NCBI GenBank assembly: GCA_003452185.1
Contig: DMJJ01000083.1
Location: forward strand, 1-19,582
Length of the DNA: 19,582 bases
DNA from: Verrucomicrobiales bacterium
GTDB taxonomy: Bacteria > Verrucomicrobiota > Verrucomicrobiia > Limisphaerales > UBA11320
Reading direction: 5' to 3'
The stretch's first letter is position 1. The number at the start of each line of letters is the position of its first letter. Under the pieces are notes generated by a model. It saw nothing but the letters and a program-made list of their open reading frames with translations. It was not told the origin of the DNA and did not search any database. Position numbers and translations under genes: made by a program. Shown here in pieces: positions 1-7,855 of the stretch.

Positions 1-624
1 GAGCTCGTGAAGGCGTTTCCGTCGACTGGAGGCCGCTTTCAAATCGAGCCCGATGCCTCCAGCGGAAGCTACTTCTGGGGGGCCGCCCCGCTGCTGCCCG
101 CGGGAAGTTCGGTCACCGTCCCCCACTGGCCCGAGTCCGGGTGGCAGATCGACGCCGAGTTCCCGCGCCACCTCCCCCTCCCACAGCGGGTCTCCCGCCA
201 GCGCGACCTCGGGGACAGCATCATGACCGCGATCGTCCTGGCGCCGTTTGCACCCCATCCCGTGGAGTTCACCGAGCTGGGACGCCTTCGGGTCCAGGAA
301 TGCGAGAGGGTCGAGGCCCTCAGGACCGAGCTCACCCGGTGCGGCGCCCGTGTCGAGGAGCGGGGGGACACCCTTCGGGTCCACCCGGGCCCCCTCCATG
401 GGGCGGAGATCGAGACCTACAACGACCACCGGATGGCGATGTGTTTCGCCATTCTGGGGTTGAAAGTCCCGGGCATGCGCCTCAAGAATCCTGCCTGCGT
501 GAAGAAGACCTTTCCCAACTTTTTCCAGAAGCTCGCCGCCCCCCCGCCGCATGGTCTGGGGGTTCTCCTTCGCGACCCGTCGACGGGCCGCCCCCTGGCG
601 CACGACGAGCTCCTGGCCACCTGA
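1..624 (+). CDS. aroA: 3-phosphoshikimate 1-carboxyvinyltransferase (EPSP synthase), C-terminal part
   Basis: EPSP synthase transfers the enolpyruvyl group of phosphoenolpyruvate to shikimate-3-phosphate in the cytoplasmic shikimate pathway. Only the last 207 residues are present. The frame is open to the left edge, so the start lies outside the window. The family is usually about 430 residues, so roughly half is missing. Visible signatures are DASSGSYFWGAA near the left edge, LGDSIMTAIVLAP, and the highly conserved YNDHRMAMCFAILGL segment, followed by the KNPACVKKTFPNFF tail. After the usual end there is a short Pro/Gly-rich extension ending in AHDELLAT. The cmk gene follows after 43 bases on the same strand, which suggests co-transcription. 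The family call is certain; only the N-terminus is unknown. Confidence 0.95.
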   Translation, partial: ELVKAFPSTGGRFQIEPDASSGSYFWGAAPLLPAGSSVTVPHWPESGWQIDAEFPRHLPLPQRVSRQRDLGDSIMTAIVLAPFAPHPVEFTELGRLRVQECERVEALRTELTRCGARVEERGDTLRVHPGPLHGAEIETYNDHRMAMCFAILGLKVPGMRLKNPACVKKTFPNFFQKLAAPPPHGLGVLLRDPSTGRPLAHDELLAT

Positions 625-667
625 GGCTCCGGGAAACCGCACCGCCCCCCCCTTTTTCACCCACCGG

Positions 668-1321
668 ATGATCCAACCCATCATCATCGCCATCGACGGC
701 ACGAGCGCCAGCGGCAAGAGCACCACGTCGAAACGCGTGGCCCGCCACTTCGGCTACACCTACGTCGACACCGGCGCCATGTACCGCGCCCTGGCCTGGT
801 ACTGCCTCACCCAGCACATCGACCTCCACAACGAAAAGGCGGTCGGAGCCGCCTGCCGCAAGTGGAAAACCTCCCTCGTGAATGTCGATCACCAGGTCCG
901 CATCCTGGTCGATGGTTACTATCCCGAGAAGGAGATCCGGACCTCCGAGACCAGCGCAGCCGTCCCGTTTGTCGCCGCCGTTGGCAAGGTGCGGGAGTGG
1001 ATGAAGACCCTGCAGCAATCCTGCTCCCAGTTCGGGAACCTCGTCATGGAGGGACGCGACATCGGGACCACCATCTTCCCCGACACCGATTTCAAATTCT
1101 ACCTCGACGCCCCGCTGGCCGAGCGGAGCAAGCGGCGCTGGGCCGACGGCGTGAGCGAGGATCTTGCCAAGCGGGATCACTCCGACAGCCAGCGTGCCAC
1201 GAGCCCGCTGATGATCCCCCTCGGCGCCATGGTCATCAACAACGCCGGAATGACCATCGAGCAGACCAGCCAGCTGATCATCGACGAGGTGCAGCGGCGC
1301 CTTGCAGCCCGCAAGCATTGA
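668..1321 (+). CDS. cmk: Cytidylate kinase
   Basis: Cytidylate kinase phosphorylates CMP and dCMP with ATP in pyrimidine nucleotide recycling, in the cytoplasm. The product is 217 residues, close to the usual 220-230. The ATG at 668 puts the P-loop GTSASGKST at residues 11-19, where the family has it; longer in-frame extensions upstream would overlap aroA. Other family motifs are YVDTGAMYRALAW (residues 32-44), VMEGRDIGTTIFPD in the middle, and the lid/CMP-binding segment RDHSDSQRATSPL toward the C-terminus. No strong Shine-Dalgarno sequence precedes the ATG; the upstream bases are C- and T-rich. It lies 43 bases after aroA and 40 bases before plsC, all on one strand, so the three are likely one transcription unit. 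The family is certain. Confidence 0.97.
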   Translation: MIQPIIIAIDGTSASGKSTTSKRVARHFGYTYVDTGAMYRALAWYCLTQHIDLHNEKAVGAACRKWKTSLVNVDHQVRILVDGYYPEKEIRTSETSAAVPFVAAVGKVREWMKTLQQSCSQFGNLVMEGRDIGTTIFPDTDFKFYLDAPLAERSKRRWADGVSEDLAKRDHSDSQRATSPLMIPLGAMVINNAGMTIEQTSQLIIDEVQRRLAARKH

Positions 1322-1361
1322 GGCCCCCCGGCGGCCCCGCGCCGCCCCGACCGACGCCGCC

Positions 1362-2027
1362 ATGAACCTGGTCTACCGAACAACCTGGATCCTGAGCCGG
1401 ATCATCCTTCAGGGGCTGTTTCGCAATCGCTACCTCAACCCCGAGCGGCTCCCCGCAACCGGGCCGGTGATCCTCGCCGCCAATCACGCCAGCTACTTTG
1501 ACCCCCCCCTGATCGGAAGCGGACTCGCCCGCCCGGTCAACTACCTGGCCCGCGACACCCTGTTCAAGTATCCGATCTTCCGCGGCATGCTGCGGGAACT
1601 CCACTGCGTCCCCGTCGACCGGGATGGAGCCGGCGCGGCGGGACTCAAGGGGATCTTCGACCGACTGAGCGGCGGAGGGGTCATTCTGCTCTTCCCCGAG
1701 GGGACCCGGACCCCCGATGGGAGCCTCCGACCGGCGCGCGCGGGCATCGGGCTCACGGTGATCAAATCCAAGGCCCCCGTCCTGCCCGTCCGGGTTTTCG
1801 GAACATTCGATGCCTACAGCCGGCATGCCCGTTTCCCGACCCTCCACCCGATCGCCGTGAAATACGGACGGCCGCTCTATTTCGAAGCGGAAAGGGCCGA
1901 GGTCGCGCATGCCCCCAAGGCCCGGGTGAAGGAGATCTATCAGGAGGTGGCCAACCGCCTCATGGCCGAAATCGCCGCCCTCCAGCCGTGCGAGGACGTC
2001 GACCAGTTCCCCTCCGCCCCCCGGTAG
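1362..2027 (+). CDS. plsC: 1-acyl-sn-glycerol-3-phosphate acyltransferase
   Basis: PlsC-family enzymes acylate lysophosphatidic acid to phosphatidic acid at the inner face of the cytoplasmic membrane. The product is 221 residues. The catalytic NHASYFD (HX4D box, His42 and Asp47) and the substrate-binding FPEGTR (residues 111-116) are both intact. A hydrophobic stretch near residues 8-20 fits membrane association. The ATG at 1362 is preferred over a TTG at 1302, because the TTG would overlap cmk and add a Pro/Arg/Ala-rich leader with no family match. It is the last gene of the aroA-cmk-plsC run and ends tail-to-tail with the phosphatase gene 64 bases on. Acyltransferase activity is secure from the motifs; the exact acyl donor and acceptor are inferred. 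Confidence 0.93.
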   Translation: MNLVYRTTWILSRIILQGLFRNRYLNPERLPATGPVILAANHASYFDPPLIGSGLARPVNYLARDTLFKYPIFRGMLRELHCVPVDRDGAGAAGLKGIFDRLSGGGVILLFPEGTRTPDGSLRPARAGIGLTVIKSKAPVLPVRVFGTFDAYSRHARFPTLHPIAVKYGRPLYFEAERAEVAHAPKARVKEIYQEVANRLMAEIAALQPCEDVDQFPSAPR

Positions 2028-2091
2028 CAGCTCCCGTCGGGGCCCCCGCACCCCGCCCGGCCCGATGGAGCGACGCCGGGGCGTTCAGGCA

Positions 2092-3204
2092 CTAGGGCCG
2101 CAACACCTCCTCCACGGGAGGGGCCGCCTCGGGCACCGCTGACCGGAAATCCTCCCCCACCAAGGCTGCGATCGTCGCCGCCACCCCTCCCTGGGTCAAC
2201 TCCCTGAGCTGCGATCGTTCCCCGAGCGGCTGCGTGTCGGGCCCGATCACCGCCATCCAGATCGCCCCCGACTCCTCAATCTCGGCACCATGGTTCTTCC
2301 ACCGCACCGGGCTCACCCCGCGCCCATGATCGGTCGTGATGATGAAGGTGGTCTTGCCGCGATACTCCGGCATCCGCTCCATCTGTTCCCAGAGCCGCGC
2401 GGCGAAGCGGTCGACGTTGTGGGCCGCCCCCAGGTACAGGTCGTAACGCCCGTCGTGGGCCCATTCGTCGGTCTCCCCGAACGCGACGTAGAGGAGCCGC
2501 GGCTTCGCCTTCGCCACGTGCTCCACCGCGGCCTGGGCCGTGTAGGCATCCAGGATCACGTCCTTCCAGATCGGGGTGGTCGCCTCCATGAGCCGGGCCA
2601 CCGCGGCCGGGGGCTCGATCCTCTCAACGGCCTTCGGCGGGAGGGGGTACCCGCTCCAGACCGGGATGTGGCTCCTCTCCACATTGAGGATCCACGGAAT
2701 GACATCCCAGTTCACCACCGCCCCCACGCGCCCCCGAAACCCGGGCCGCCCCGAGAGCCACTCGAAGACGTTGGTGTTCGGGTTTGGCAGCTTGGAGTTG
2801 CTCACGATCCGGGAATCGGCCACCCCCGTAAGGAACTCGCTGTACCCGGGGTACGAAAAGTTCCGCCCGTTCGTCACCCGGATCACGCTCCCCTTGTCCT
2901 GGTTTCCCAGCAACTGGCCCTCCCGCGCCACCCGCCCCCAGAGGAACGGAAACAGGGCCTCACGACGGCTCTCCGGAGTCTCCCGCCAAAAGCGGGCCGC
3001 AAGTCCGTTCGTGTCCCGCACCCCACCAGGGTCTCGCGTCATCAGGGAGGCCTCCGCCCCCCGGAACATCTCCTGCCATCTCAGGCCGTCCGCGGTGATC
3101 AGAACAACGTTCTGTGTCTTTCTCTCGGCGGCACCGGCGGGGTGGAGTCCCTCTCCCAGGATCGCGATCGCCAAGAGCGGAAGGAGCATGCGGAGTGCAT
3201 TCAT
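2092..3204 (-). CDS. Secreted alkaline-phosphatase-superfamily hydrolase (phosphodiesterase/sulfatase-like)
   Basis: The product is 370 residues, with a signal peptide ending near HPAGAAERK (about residues 21-29), so it should act in the periplasm or outside. The start at 3204 places this signal at the N-terminus. Metal-binding motifs of the alkaline phosphatase superfamily are in order: ITADG (Asp39), FGETDEWAHDG (Asp246, His250), TTDHGRG (Asp292, His293) and NHGAE (His305). The FSYPGYSEFLTG segment (residues 116-127) sits where type I phosphodiesterases and sulfatases carry the nucleophile, so Ser117 is a candidate. No sulfatase CxPxR motif is seen, which argues against a formylglycine-dependent sulfatase. 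It is the third gene after the DUF1549/DUF1553 and DUF1501 genes, 77 bases behind the latter. The superfamily is confident; the substrate is unknown. Confidence 0.85.
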   Translation of the reverse strand: MNALRMLLPLLAIAILGEGLHPAGAAERKTQNVVLITADGLRWQEMFRGAEASLMTRDPGGVRDTNGLAARFWRETPESRREALFPFLWGRVAREGQLLGNQDKGSVIRVTNGRNFSYPGYSEFLTGVADSRIVSNSKLPNPNTNVFEWLSGRPGFRGRVGAVVNWDVIPWILNVERSHIPVWSGYPLPPKAVERIEPPAAVARLMEATTPIWKDVILDAYTAQAAVEHVAKAKPRLLYVAFGETDEWAHDGRYDLYLGAAHNVDRFAARLWEQMERMPEYRGKTTFIITTDHGRGVSPVRWKNHGAEIEESGAIWMAVIGPDTQPLGERSQLRELTQGGVAATIAALVGEDFRSAVPEAAPPVEEVLRP

Positions 3205-3281
3205 GTGATGGACCGGGATGGAATCGTGCCCCGGCAAGGGGTGCAATCTGAATCCTGCCTGCCCCCCCCGAGGGGCCCGGG

Positions 3282-4673
3282 TCAGAGGATGCCGAGGATC
3301 GGTTCCGAGCCCTCCTCGACCAGCCTCAGGGCACGGCCAAAGAGGTTCACCTCCATCCGCCGGTGGTCGAGTCCCAGCTGCCGAAGGAGCGTCGCGTGAA
3401 GGTCGCTGCAATAGTGGGGATCCTCGACCGCACGGTATCCCACCTCGTCGGTCGCCCCGTGCACCACGCCGCCCCGAACGCCTCCCCCGGCAAGCCAGGA
3501 GGTGTAGCCCCGCGGGTTGTGGTCGCGACCCGTGGTGTTTTGCGACCAGGGTGTCCGGCCGAACTCACTCGTCCAGACCACCAGCGTCTGGTCGAGCATT
3601 CCCCGCTGCTTCAGATCCTGAAGCAGGCCGGCGATCGGCTTGTCCGTGGCCCGGCACAACGGGCCGTGGCTCTTCATGTCGCCGTGGGAGTCCCAGGCCC
3701 CGTTCCCCCCGCCGGCGTGGCAGATCTGGATAAACCGCACCCCCTCCTCCGCCAACCGACGGGCCAGCAAAAGCTGCCTCCCAAACTCCTCGGTCTCCGG
3801 GGCGCCGATTCCGTACTGCTCCTGAACATGACGCGGCTCCCGGGAGAAATCGACGACCTGCGGGGCCGAGAGCTGCATCCGGGCGGCGAGCTCGTACGAC
3901 TTCACCCGCGCTGCGATGTCCAGGTGGGTTTCATACCGCTCACGAAACTCCCGGTTCAGCACCTGCAGCGCCTCCATCGCCCGGTCCCGGTCGGCGCCCA
4001 CCCCGCCCTTGGGTGGAATCAGGTTCGGGATCGGCATCTCCCCGGCCTGAAACGGCGTGGCCGATACCGAGGCCCCGAGGTATCCCCCGGTCAACTGCAC
4101 CGGGGAGGAGGGACGGCCGATGTTGACGAAGGTCGGCAGGTTCCGGTTCTCCGTCCCGAGGGCGTAGGAAACCCAGGCCCCCAGGCTCGGGTGGTCAAAT
4201 TGCCGGCCCCGGTGCCCGGTGCAGTTCTCGATGACAGCAGGAAAATGGTTCGACTCGTTGCACCACATCGACCGGACCACAGCAATCTCATCCGCCATGC
4301 TCCCCACGTGCGGGAACCAGTCCGACACGGGAATCCCCGACTGTCCGTGCCGCGTGAAGGTGCGGAGGCACGGGATCACCGGGCGCTTCATCTCGGCCTG
4401 GTTATCCCCGAAACCAACGGCATCGATGAACTTCCCAGCCCACTTGTTGTCCTTTGGGTCGAAGGTGTCGATGTGACTCACCCCGCCGCACATGAAGAGG
4501 AAGATCACCGACCGGGCCCGCGGTGGGAAATGCGGTCCCAGGATGGCGTTCTGGATCTCGCCCGACTCCGCCCAGAGGGCCCCCATCGCCGCCCCCAGGA
4601 ACCCGCCGCCAGCCTGGTGGAGAAACCGGCGACGCGAGATCCGGCCGCAGGGGTACGTGTCGTGCAAGCTCAT
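3282..4673 (-). CDS. DUF1501 protein with Tat signal
   Basis: DUF1501 proteins are abundant in Planctomycetes and Verrucomicrobia, almost always beside DUF1549/DUF1553 proteins, and resemble sulfatase/alkaline-phosphatase-fold proteins; their biochemical role is not established. The product is 463 residues. The ATG at 4673 is chosen because it places the twin-arginine motif SRRRFL at residues 13-18, followed by a Gly/Ala-rich hydrophobic stretch. Family motifs are FLFMCGGVSHIDTFDP (residues 58-73), GAWDSHGD (325-332), VVWTSEFGRTP (365-375) and GRDHN (382-386). The upstream DUF1549/DUF1553 gene stops only 7 bases before this start, so the two are probably translationally coupled. No clear Shine-Dalgarno sequence is visible. 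An earlier in-frame ATG at 4703 would overlap the upstream gene by 23 bases. Confidence 0.95.
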   Translation of the reverse strand: MSLHDTYPCGRISRRRFLHQAGGGFLGAAMGALWAESGEIQNAILGPHFPPRARSVIFLFMCGGVSHIDTFDPKDNKWAGKFIDAVGFGDNQAEMKRPVIPCLRTFTRHGQSGIPVSDWFPHVGSMADEIAVVRSMWCNESNHFPAVIENCTGHRGRQFDHPSLGAWVSYALGTENRNLPTFVNIGRPSSPVQLTGGYLGASVSATPFQAGEMPIPNLIPPKGGVGADRDRAMEALQVLNREFRERYETHLDIAARVKSYELAARMQLSAPQVVDFSREPRHVQEQYGIGAPETEEFGRQLLLARRLAEEGVRFIQICHAGGGNGAWDSHGDMKSHGPLCRATDKPIAGLLQDLKQRGMLDQTLVVWTSEFGRTPWSQNTTGRDHNPRGYTSWLAGGGVRGGVVHGATDEVGYRAVEDPHYCSDLHATLLRQLGLDHRRMEVNLFGRALRLVEEGSEPILGIL

Positions 4674-4680
4674 CGGGTGA

Positions 4681-6903
4681 TCAACGGACGAACAGAAACT
4701 CATCCAGGTTCAACAACACCCACGCAAGCGGAACGAGGCGGGCAGGGTTCCCGGCGAGGAACTCTGTCGCATGGCGGTGTTCAGCGTGAGTGGGAGGGCG
4801 GCAGAGGACGAGGGCATAAGCGCGGTCGATGGCCGAGCCGAGATCCCCACCCGACTCCCGCTCCACACGATGCCCCAGAGCGTCGGCGGCCTCGGCCACC
4901 TCGCGGCTGTTCATGAGAAAGAGGCTCTGGGGCGCGGTTACCGTCCGGGTCCGCACCGGACACGGGACCCGTCCGTCGTCGACGTCGAAGGTCTGGAGGA
5001 ACGGCGGAAGCACATCGCGACTCGCCGAAAAGCCCCGCACCAGGTAGGCCCCACGACGCATCGACCGCCCCTCACCCGCGGGCAGGCCGGGCAGCGCTCC
5101 ATCGAACGAGGGCCCGCCCACCCTCAAATCGAGCCTCCCGGCCGAGGCGAAGATCGAATCCCAAACCCCCTCGGCATCGAGTCGCTGGAGGCGGAACGCC
5201 CAGGGATGGGCCAGGGCCGGATCCAGCGTGAGGCTCGGGGCGGCCCGTTCTCCCCGGGTCTCGGATGACCTTCTGTAAGCCTCCGAGGTGACCATGAGCC
5301 GATGGAGCGACTTCATCCCAAACCCCCGGCTCACGAACTCCGCCGCAAGCCAGTTCAACAGATCGAGCTCCGCGGGCACGCCGCCCAGGGAACCGAGATC
5401 GCTCGGCAGGGCATGGAGACCCTCCCCAAAGTGCCACTGCCAGATCCGGTTGACCGCCACACGGGGAAAGAGCGGGTTCTCCGGGGCCGTAAGCCAGTCG
5501 GAAAGAGCCTCCACCCGGCCTTCACGGAGGTCGGGATTCGCGGGTCCGAATGGCCATCCGGGCTCCACCTCATGGGCCCGGTCGGGCCGCTGCGGGTCGC
5601 CACTAATCAGGATGAAGCTCTTCTCAAGGGCTCGCGCGGGATCCACCTCCACCGTGAAACAGGCGGGCAGGTCCCCCCCGCTACCGAGGCCATCCAACTC
5701 CTTCCGGAGCTCCCCATACCGCTTTCGCTCCCCCTCCGGCATCACCTCGGAGATCTTCCCGGCATCAATCCGGAGCACCGGATAATAGTCATCGGCGATC
5801 TTTCTCTCCGCCGCGGTTCGCTGTTTCTCCGGCTTCCGGATCACCTGCTGCACCTCCCCGGGAAGCATCGCAAGCCGTTCCTCGTACAGACGCTCCCGGT
5901 ACGGACCCGCCAGCTCGGCAATCTTCGCTTCAAGGGCGGCACGCTTGCGGGCCGCCTCCGCAGGGGCCTTGCCGTTCGCCACCCGCTCCTCCGCCCCGGC
6001 AAGGACGACCTTCCGGACCACCAGCGGGTCGAAGAGGGCCTTCATCGCGTAGTAGTCCCGCTTCGAGATCGGGTCGTAGAAGTGATCGTGGCATTTGGCG
6101 CACCCGACGGTCATCCCCATGAAGGCCGTGGAAATCGTCTCGACCGCCGAGATGGCGAGCTCCGGGCTCTGGGCTCCGTCGAATCGCGCGGCTCCACGGG
6201 CAAGGAACCCAAGGGCGAAAAGGTCGTCGGCCCGGGGCGGGACCGCCACACGATGCCCCGTCGCGGTGATCTGGGTCCGCGCGGCCCCTCGATACCCCGT
6301 CAGCTGCGCCCGCACAAATTGGTCGTAGGGAAGATCCTCGTTGAGGGCCCCGATCACCCAGTCGCGCCAGTGGTGGAGGCCGACCGACGGAACCAGCTGC
6401 TCGTCCTCATCGGCATACCGCAAGACGTCGAGCCAGCGCCGGCCGTAGCGCACGCCGTGCTGCTCACTCGCCAGGAGGCGGTCGACCACCTTTTCATACG
6501 CGTCCGGGGAGTGGTCGCTGAGAAATGCCTCCTGCTCCGCGGGACTTGGCGGGATCCCGATCAAGTCCAGATACACACGCCGGAGGAGCACGAGCGGCTC
6601 AGCCCGGCCGAGGGGAGTGAGCCCCCGTTCACGAAGCGAGGCTTCGATGAACGCGTCCACGGGATTGGCCCCGGGCCGTGCACTGGCGGGGAGCGCCGGA
6701 CGCACCAGCGGGCGCAGCGCCCAGAGATCCTCCGCCCGCTTGGCTTTCGGCCCGGCGCGGAGAGTTCCCCCGGGCGGCAGCGGCAGGAGAAGTGCGGCGA
6801 GCAAAAGGACCACAGATCCGCGCGAGATCCCTCCTCGCCCACGCGATGCCGGATCGCACGTCGCCCCCGATGCGGGAGTGCGGCTGTGATCTGTGGTGGC
6901 CAT
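4681..6903 (-). CDS. DUF1549/DUF1553 (PSCyt2/PSD1) protein
   Basis: This is a large exported protein of a family typical of Planctomycetes and Verrucomicrobia, with a proposed but unproven link to heme binding and polysaccharide processing. From the ATG at 6903 it is 740 residues. A hydrophobic export signal lies at about residues 27-45. DUF1549 spans about 80-295 and includes the CxxCH-type motif GCAKCHDHFYDP (CAKCH at residues 268-272), which could bind one c-type heme. A Lys/Glu/Ala-rich helical stretch covers about 300-405. DUF1553 spans about 475-735, with RVAVNRIWQWHFGEGL, SDLGSLGG, the SEAYRRSS segment and TAPQSLFLMNS. The N-terminal PSCyt1 cytochrome domain found in many relatives is absent. 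An ATG at 6951 would only lengthen the leader. It is the first gene of a three-gene minus-strand unit. Confidence 0.95.
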   Translation of the reverse strand: MATTDHSRTPASGATCDPASRGRGGISRGSVVLLLAALLLPLPPGGTLRAGPKAKRAEDLWALRPLVRPALPASARPGANPVDAFIEASLRERGLTPLGRAEPLVLLRRVYLDLIGIPPSPAEQEAFLSDHSPDAYEKVVDRLLASEQHGVRYGRRWLDVLRYADEDEQLVPSVGLHHWRDWVIGALNEDLPYDQFVRAQLTGYRGAARTQITATGHRVAVPPRADDLFALGFLARGAARFDGAQSPELAISAVETISTAFMGMTVGCAKCHDHFYDPISKRDYYAMKALFDPLVVRKVVLAGAEERVANGKAPAEAARKRAALEAKIAELAGPYRERLYEERLAMLPGEVQQVIRKPEKQRTAAERKIADDYYPVLRIDAGKISEVMPEGERKRYGELRKELDGLGSGGDLPACFTVEVDPARALEKSFILISGDPQRPDRAHEVEPGWPFGPANPDLREGRVEALSDWLTAPENPLFPRVAVNRIWQWHFGEGLHALPSDLGSLGGVPAELDLLNWLAAEFVSRGFGMKSLHRLMVTSEAYRRSSETRGERAAPSLTLDPALAHPWAFRLQRLDAEGVWDSIFASAGRLDLRVGGPSFDGALPGLPAGEGRSMRRGAYLVRGFSASRDVLPPFLQTFDVDDGRVPCPVRTRTVTAPQSLFLMNSREVAEAADALGHRVERESGGDLGSAIDRAYALVLCRPPTHAEHRHATEFLAGNPARLVPLAWVLLNLDEFLFVR

Positions 6904-7003
6904 GGATGCGCCCCAGCCTCTATCACGCCATCCCTTCCGTGGCAAGGTCACCCGACGGCAAGTCAGGGCTTGCCCGGACCAAGCCGGGTGCTAGCGTCGG
7001 GTC
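6904..7003. promoter_or_regulatory. Divergent intergenic region between the DUF1549/DUF1553 gene and nuoC
   Basis: These 100 bases separate two genes read outward, so promoters for both should lie here, or just inside the leader if the DUF1549/DUF1553 gene starts at 6951. I see no convincing -35/-10 pair. An in-frame TAG at 6992 fixes the upper limit of the nuoC reading frame. The promoter role is inferred from gene orientation only. Confidence 0.35.
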
Positions 7004-7630
7004 GTGGACTCACTCGAGCAGATCAAGTCGCAGGTCGAGGCAGCGGTGCCGGGTGCCCGCCTTGAGATCGTCCCGAACGACTCGCCGGCCAACCAGCCCT
7101 CTCTTCTCATCGACGCCCCCCATGCCCTTGAGATTGCCCGGTTCCTGCGGGACCACCGGGCGCTCCAGCTGGACCACGCCTCCAACGTCACCGGCATCGA
7201 CTGGCTGGACCGGGTCGACAAGACCAAGGTGAAGGTCAAAAAGGTGGTCGAAGGGGTTGAGAAGGAGGTCGAGGAGACCGTTGAGACCAAGAAAGCGGGA
7301 TACCTTGAGGTGGTCTACCATCTTTATTCCATGGCGTTGAAGCACGGCCCGGTCATCCTCCGGCTCCGCACCCGCAACCGGGCCGACGGCGTCCATCTCC
7401 CCTCCCTAACCCCTGTCTGGCGGTCGTGCGAGTTCCAGGAGCGGGAGATCTTCGACCTCTACGGGGTGGTGTTTGACGGGCACCCCGACCTGCGACGGAT
7501 CCTGATGTGGGAAGGGTTCAAGGATCACCCGATGCGCAAAGACTACGTCGAGCCGGACGACTACGAGTACGAGCCGACCGCCCACGACGAGGTCCTGGAA
7601 AAAGCCAAGGCGCATTCCCTTCCCCGGTAG
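7004..7630 (+). CDS. nuoC: NADH-quinone oxidoreductase subunit C
   Basis: NuoC is a peripheral-arm subunit of respiratory complex I and helps hold the subunits around the quinone site. The product is 208 residues. The GTG at 7004 is chosen because an in-frame TAG at 6992 leaves no earlier start. The 30 kDa subunit signature is intact: CEFQEREIFDLYGVVFDGHP (residues 142-161), DLRRILMW and HPMRKDYVEP. Residues 71-97 are a Lys/Glu/Val-rich segment, with KTKVKVKKVVEG and EKEVEETVETKK, inserted before the conserved YLEVVYHLYSM strand. I do not recall such a segment from proteobacterial NuoC. No other complex I gene is present in the window: the left neighbour is divergent and the right neighbour is a secreted propeller. 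The identity is secure; the insertion and isolation are the odd points. Confidence 0.96.
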   Translation: MDSLEQIKSQVEAAVPGARLEIVPNDSPANQPSLLIDAPHALEIARFLRDHRALQLDHASNVTGIDWLDRVDKTKVKVKKVVEGVEKEVEETVETKKAGYLEVVYHLYSMALKHGPVILRLRTRNRADGVHLPSLTPVWRSCEFQEREIFDLYGVVFDGHPDLRRILMWEGFKDHPMRKDYVEPDDYEYEPTAHDEVLEKAKAHSLPR

Positions 7631-7717
7631 GGCGGGTCTGCGACGAGCCATCCCCCCGTGGCCGCACGCCGACGCGTCACGCCACGCACCTTCGTCCGCC
7701 GGCGCACGCACGCCGCG

Positions 7718-7765
7718 GCTGATCAGGAGATCAGCGATCGGCCCAAGTCGCCGGTGACTTCGGCC
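7718..7765. repeat. Two adjacent inverted repeats downstream of nuoC
   Basis: The first is a perfect 7-base stem (GCTGATC at 7718-7724, GATCAGC at 7729-7735) with a 4-base loop. The second, 7740-7765, pairs GGCC-AAGTC with GACTT-GGCC around a 6-base centre, with one C-C mismatch at 7744/7761. They start 87 bases after the nuoC stop and end 90 bases before the next start. Neither is followed by a T tract, so a standard rho-independent terminator is not supported. They could be mRNA 3' structures or a protein-binding site. Confidence 0.45.
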
Positions 7766-7855
7766 ACGGGCACAAAGCATACGGAGACCACTAAAGCGTG
7801 GCAGGAACGATCTGAATAAGGTTGCAGGAATCCCTGGCCAAAGTAGTCTGTGACC

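Noticed and set aside
1302..1361. TTG start giving plsC 20 extra residues
   Set aside because: It overlaps the end of cmk and the added residues are Pro/Ala/Arg-rich with no match to the family N-terminus.
3363..7065. Long plus-strand open frames opposite the DUF1501 and DUF1549/DUF1553 genes
   Set aside because: They lack family motifs and have Arg/Pro/His-rich composition typical of the antisense of GC-rich genes; the minus strand carries clear conserved motifs throughout.
7822..7849. TTGCAG - 16 bases - TAGTCT as a promoter for the propeller gene
   Set aside because: The -10 match is poor and it would give a nearly leaderless transcript; too weak to call.
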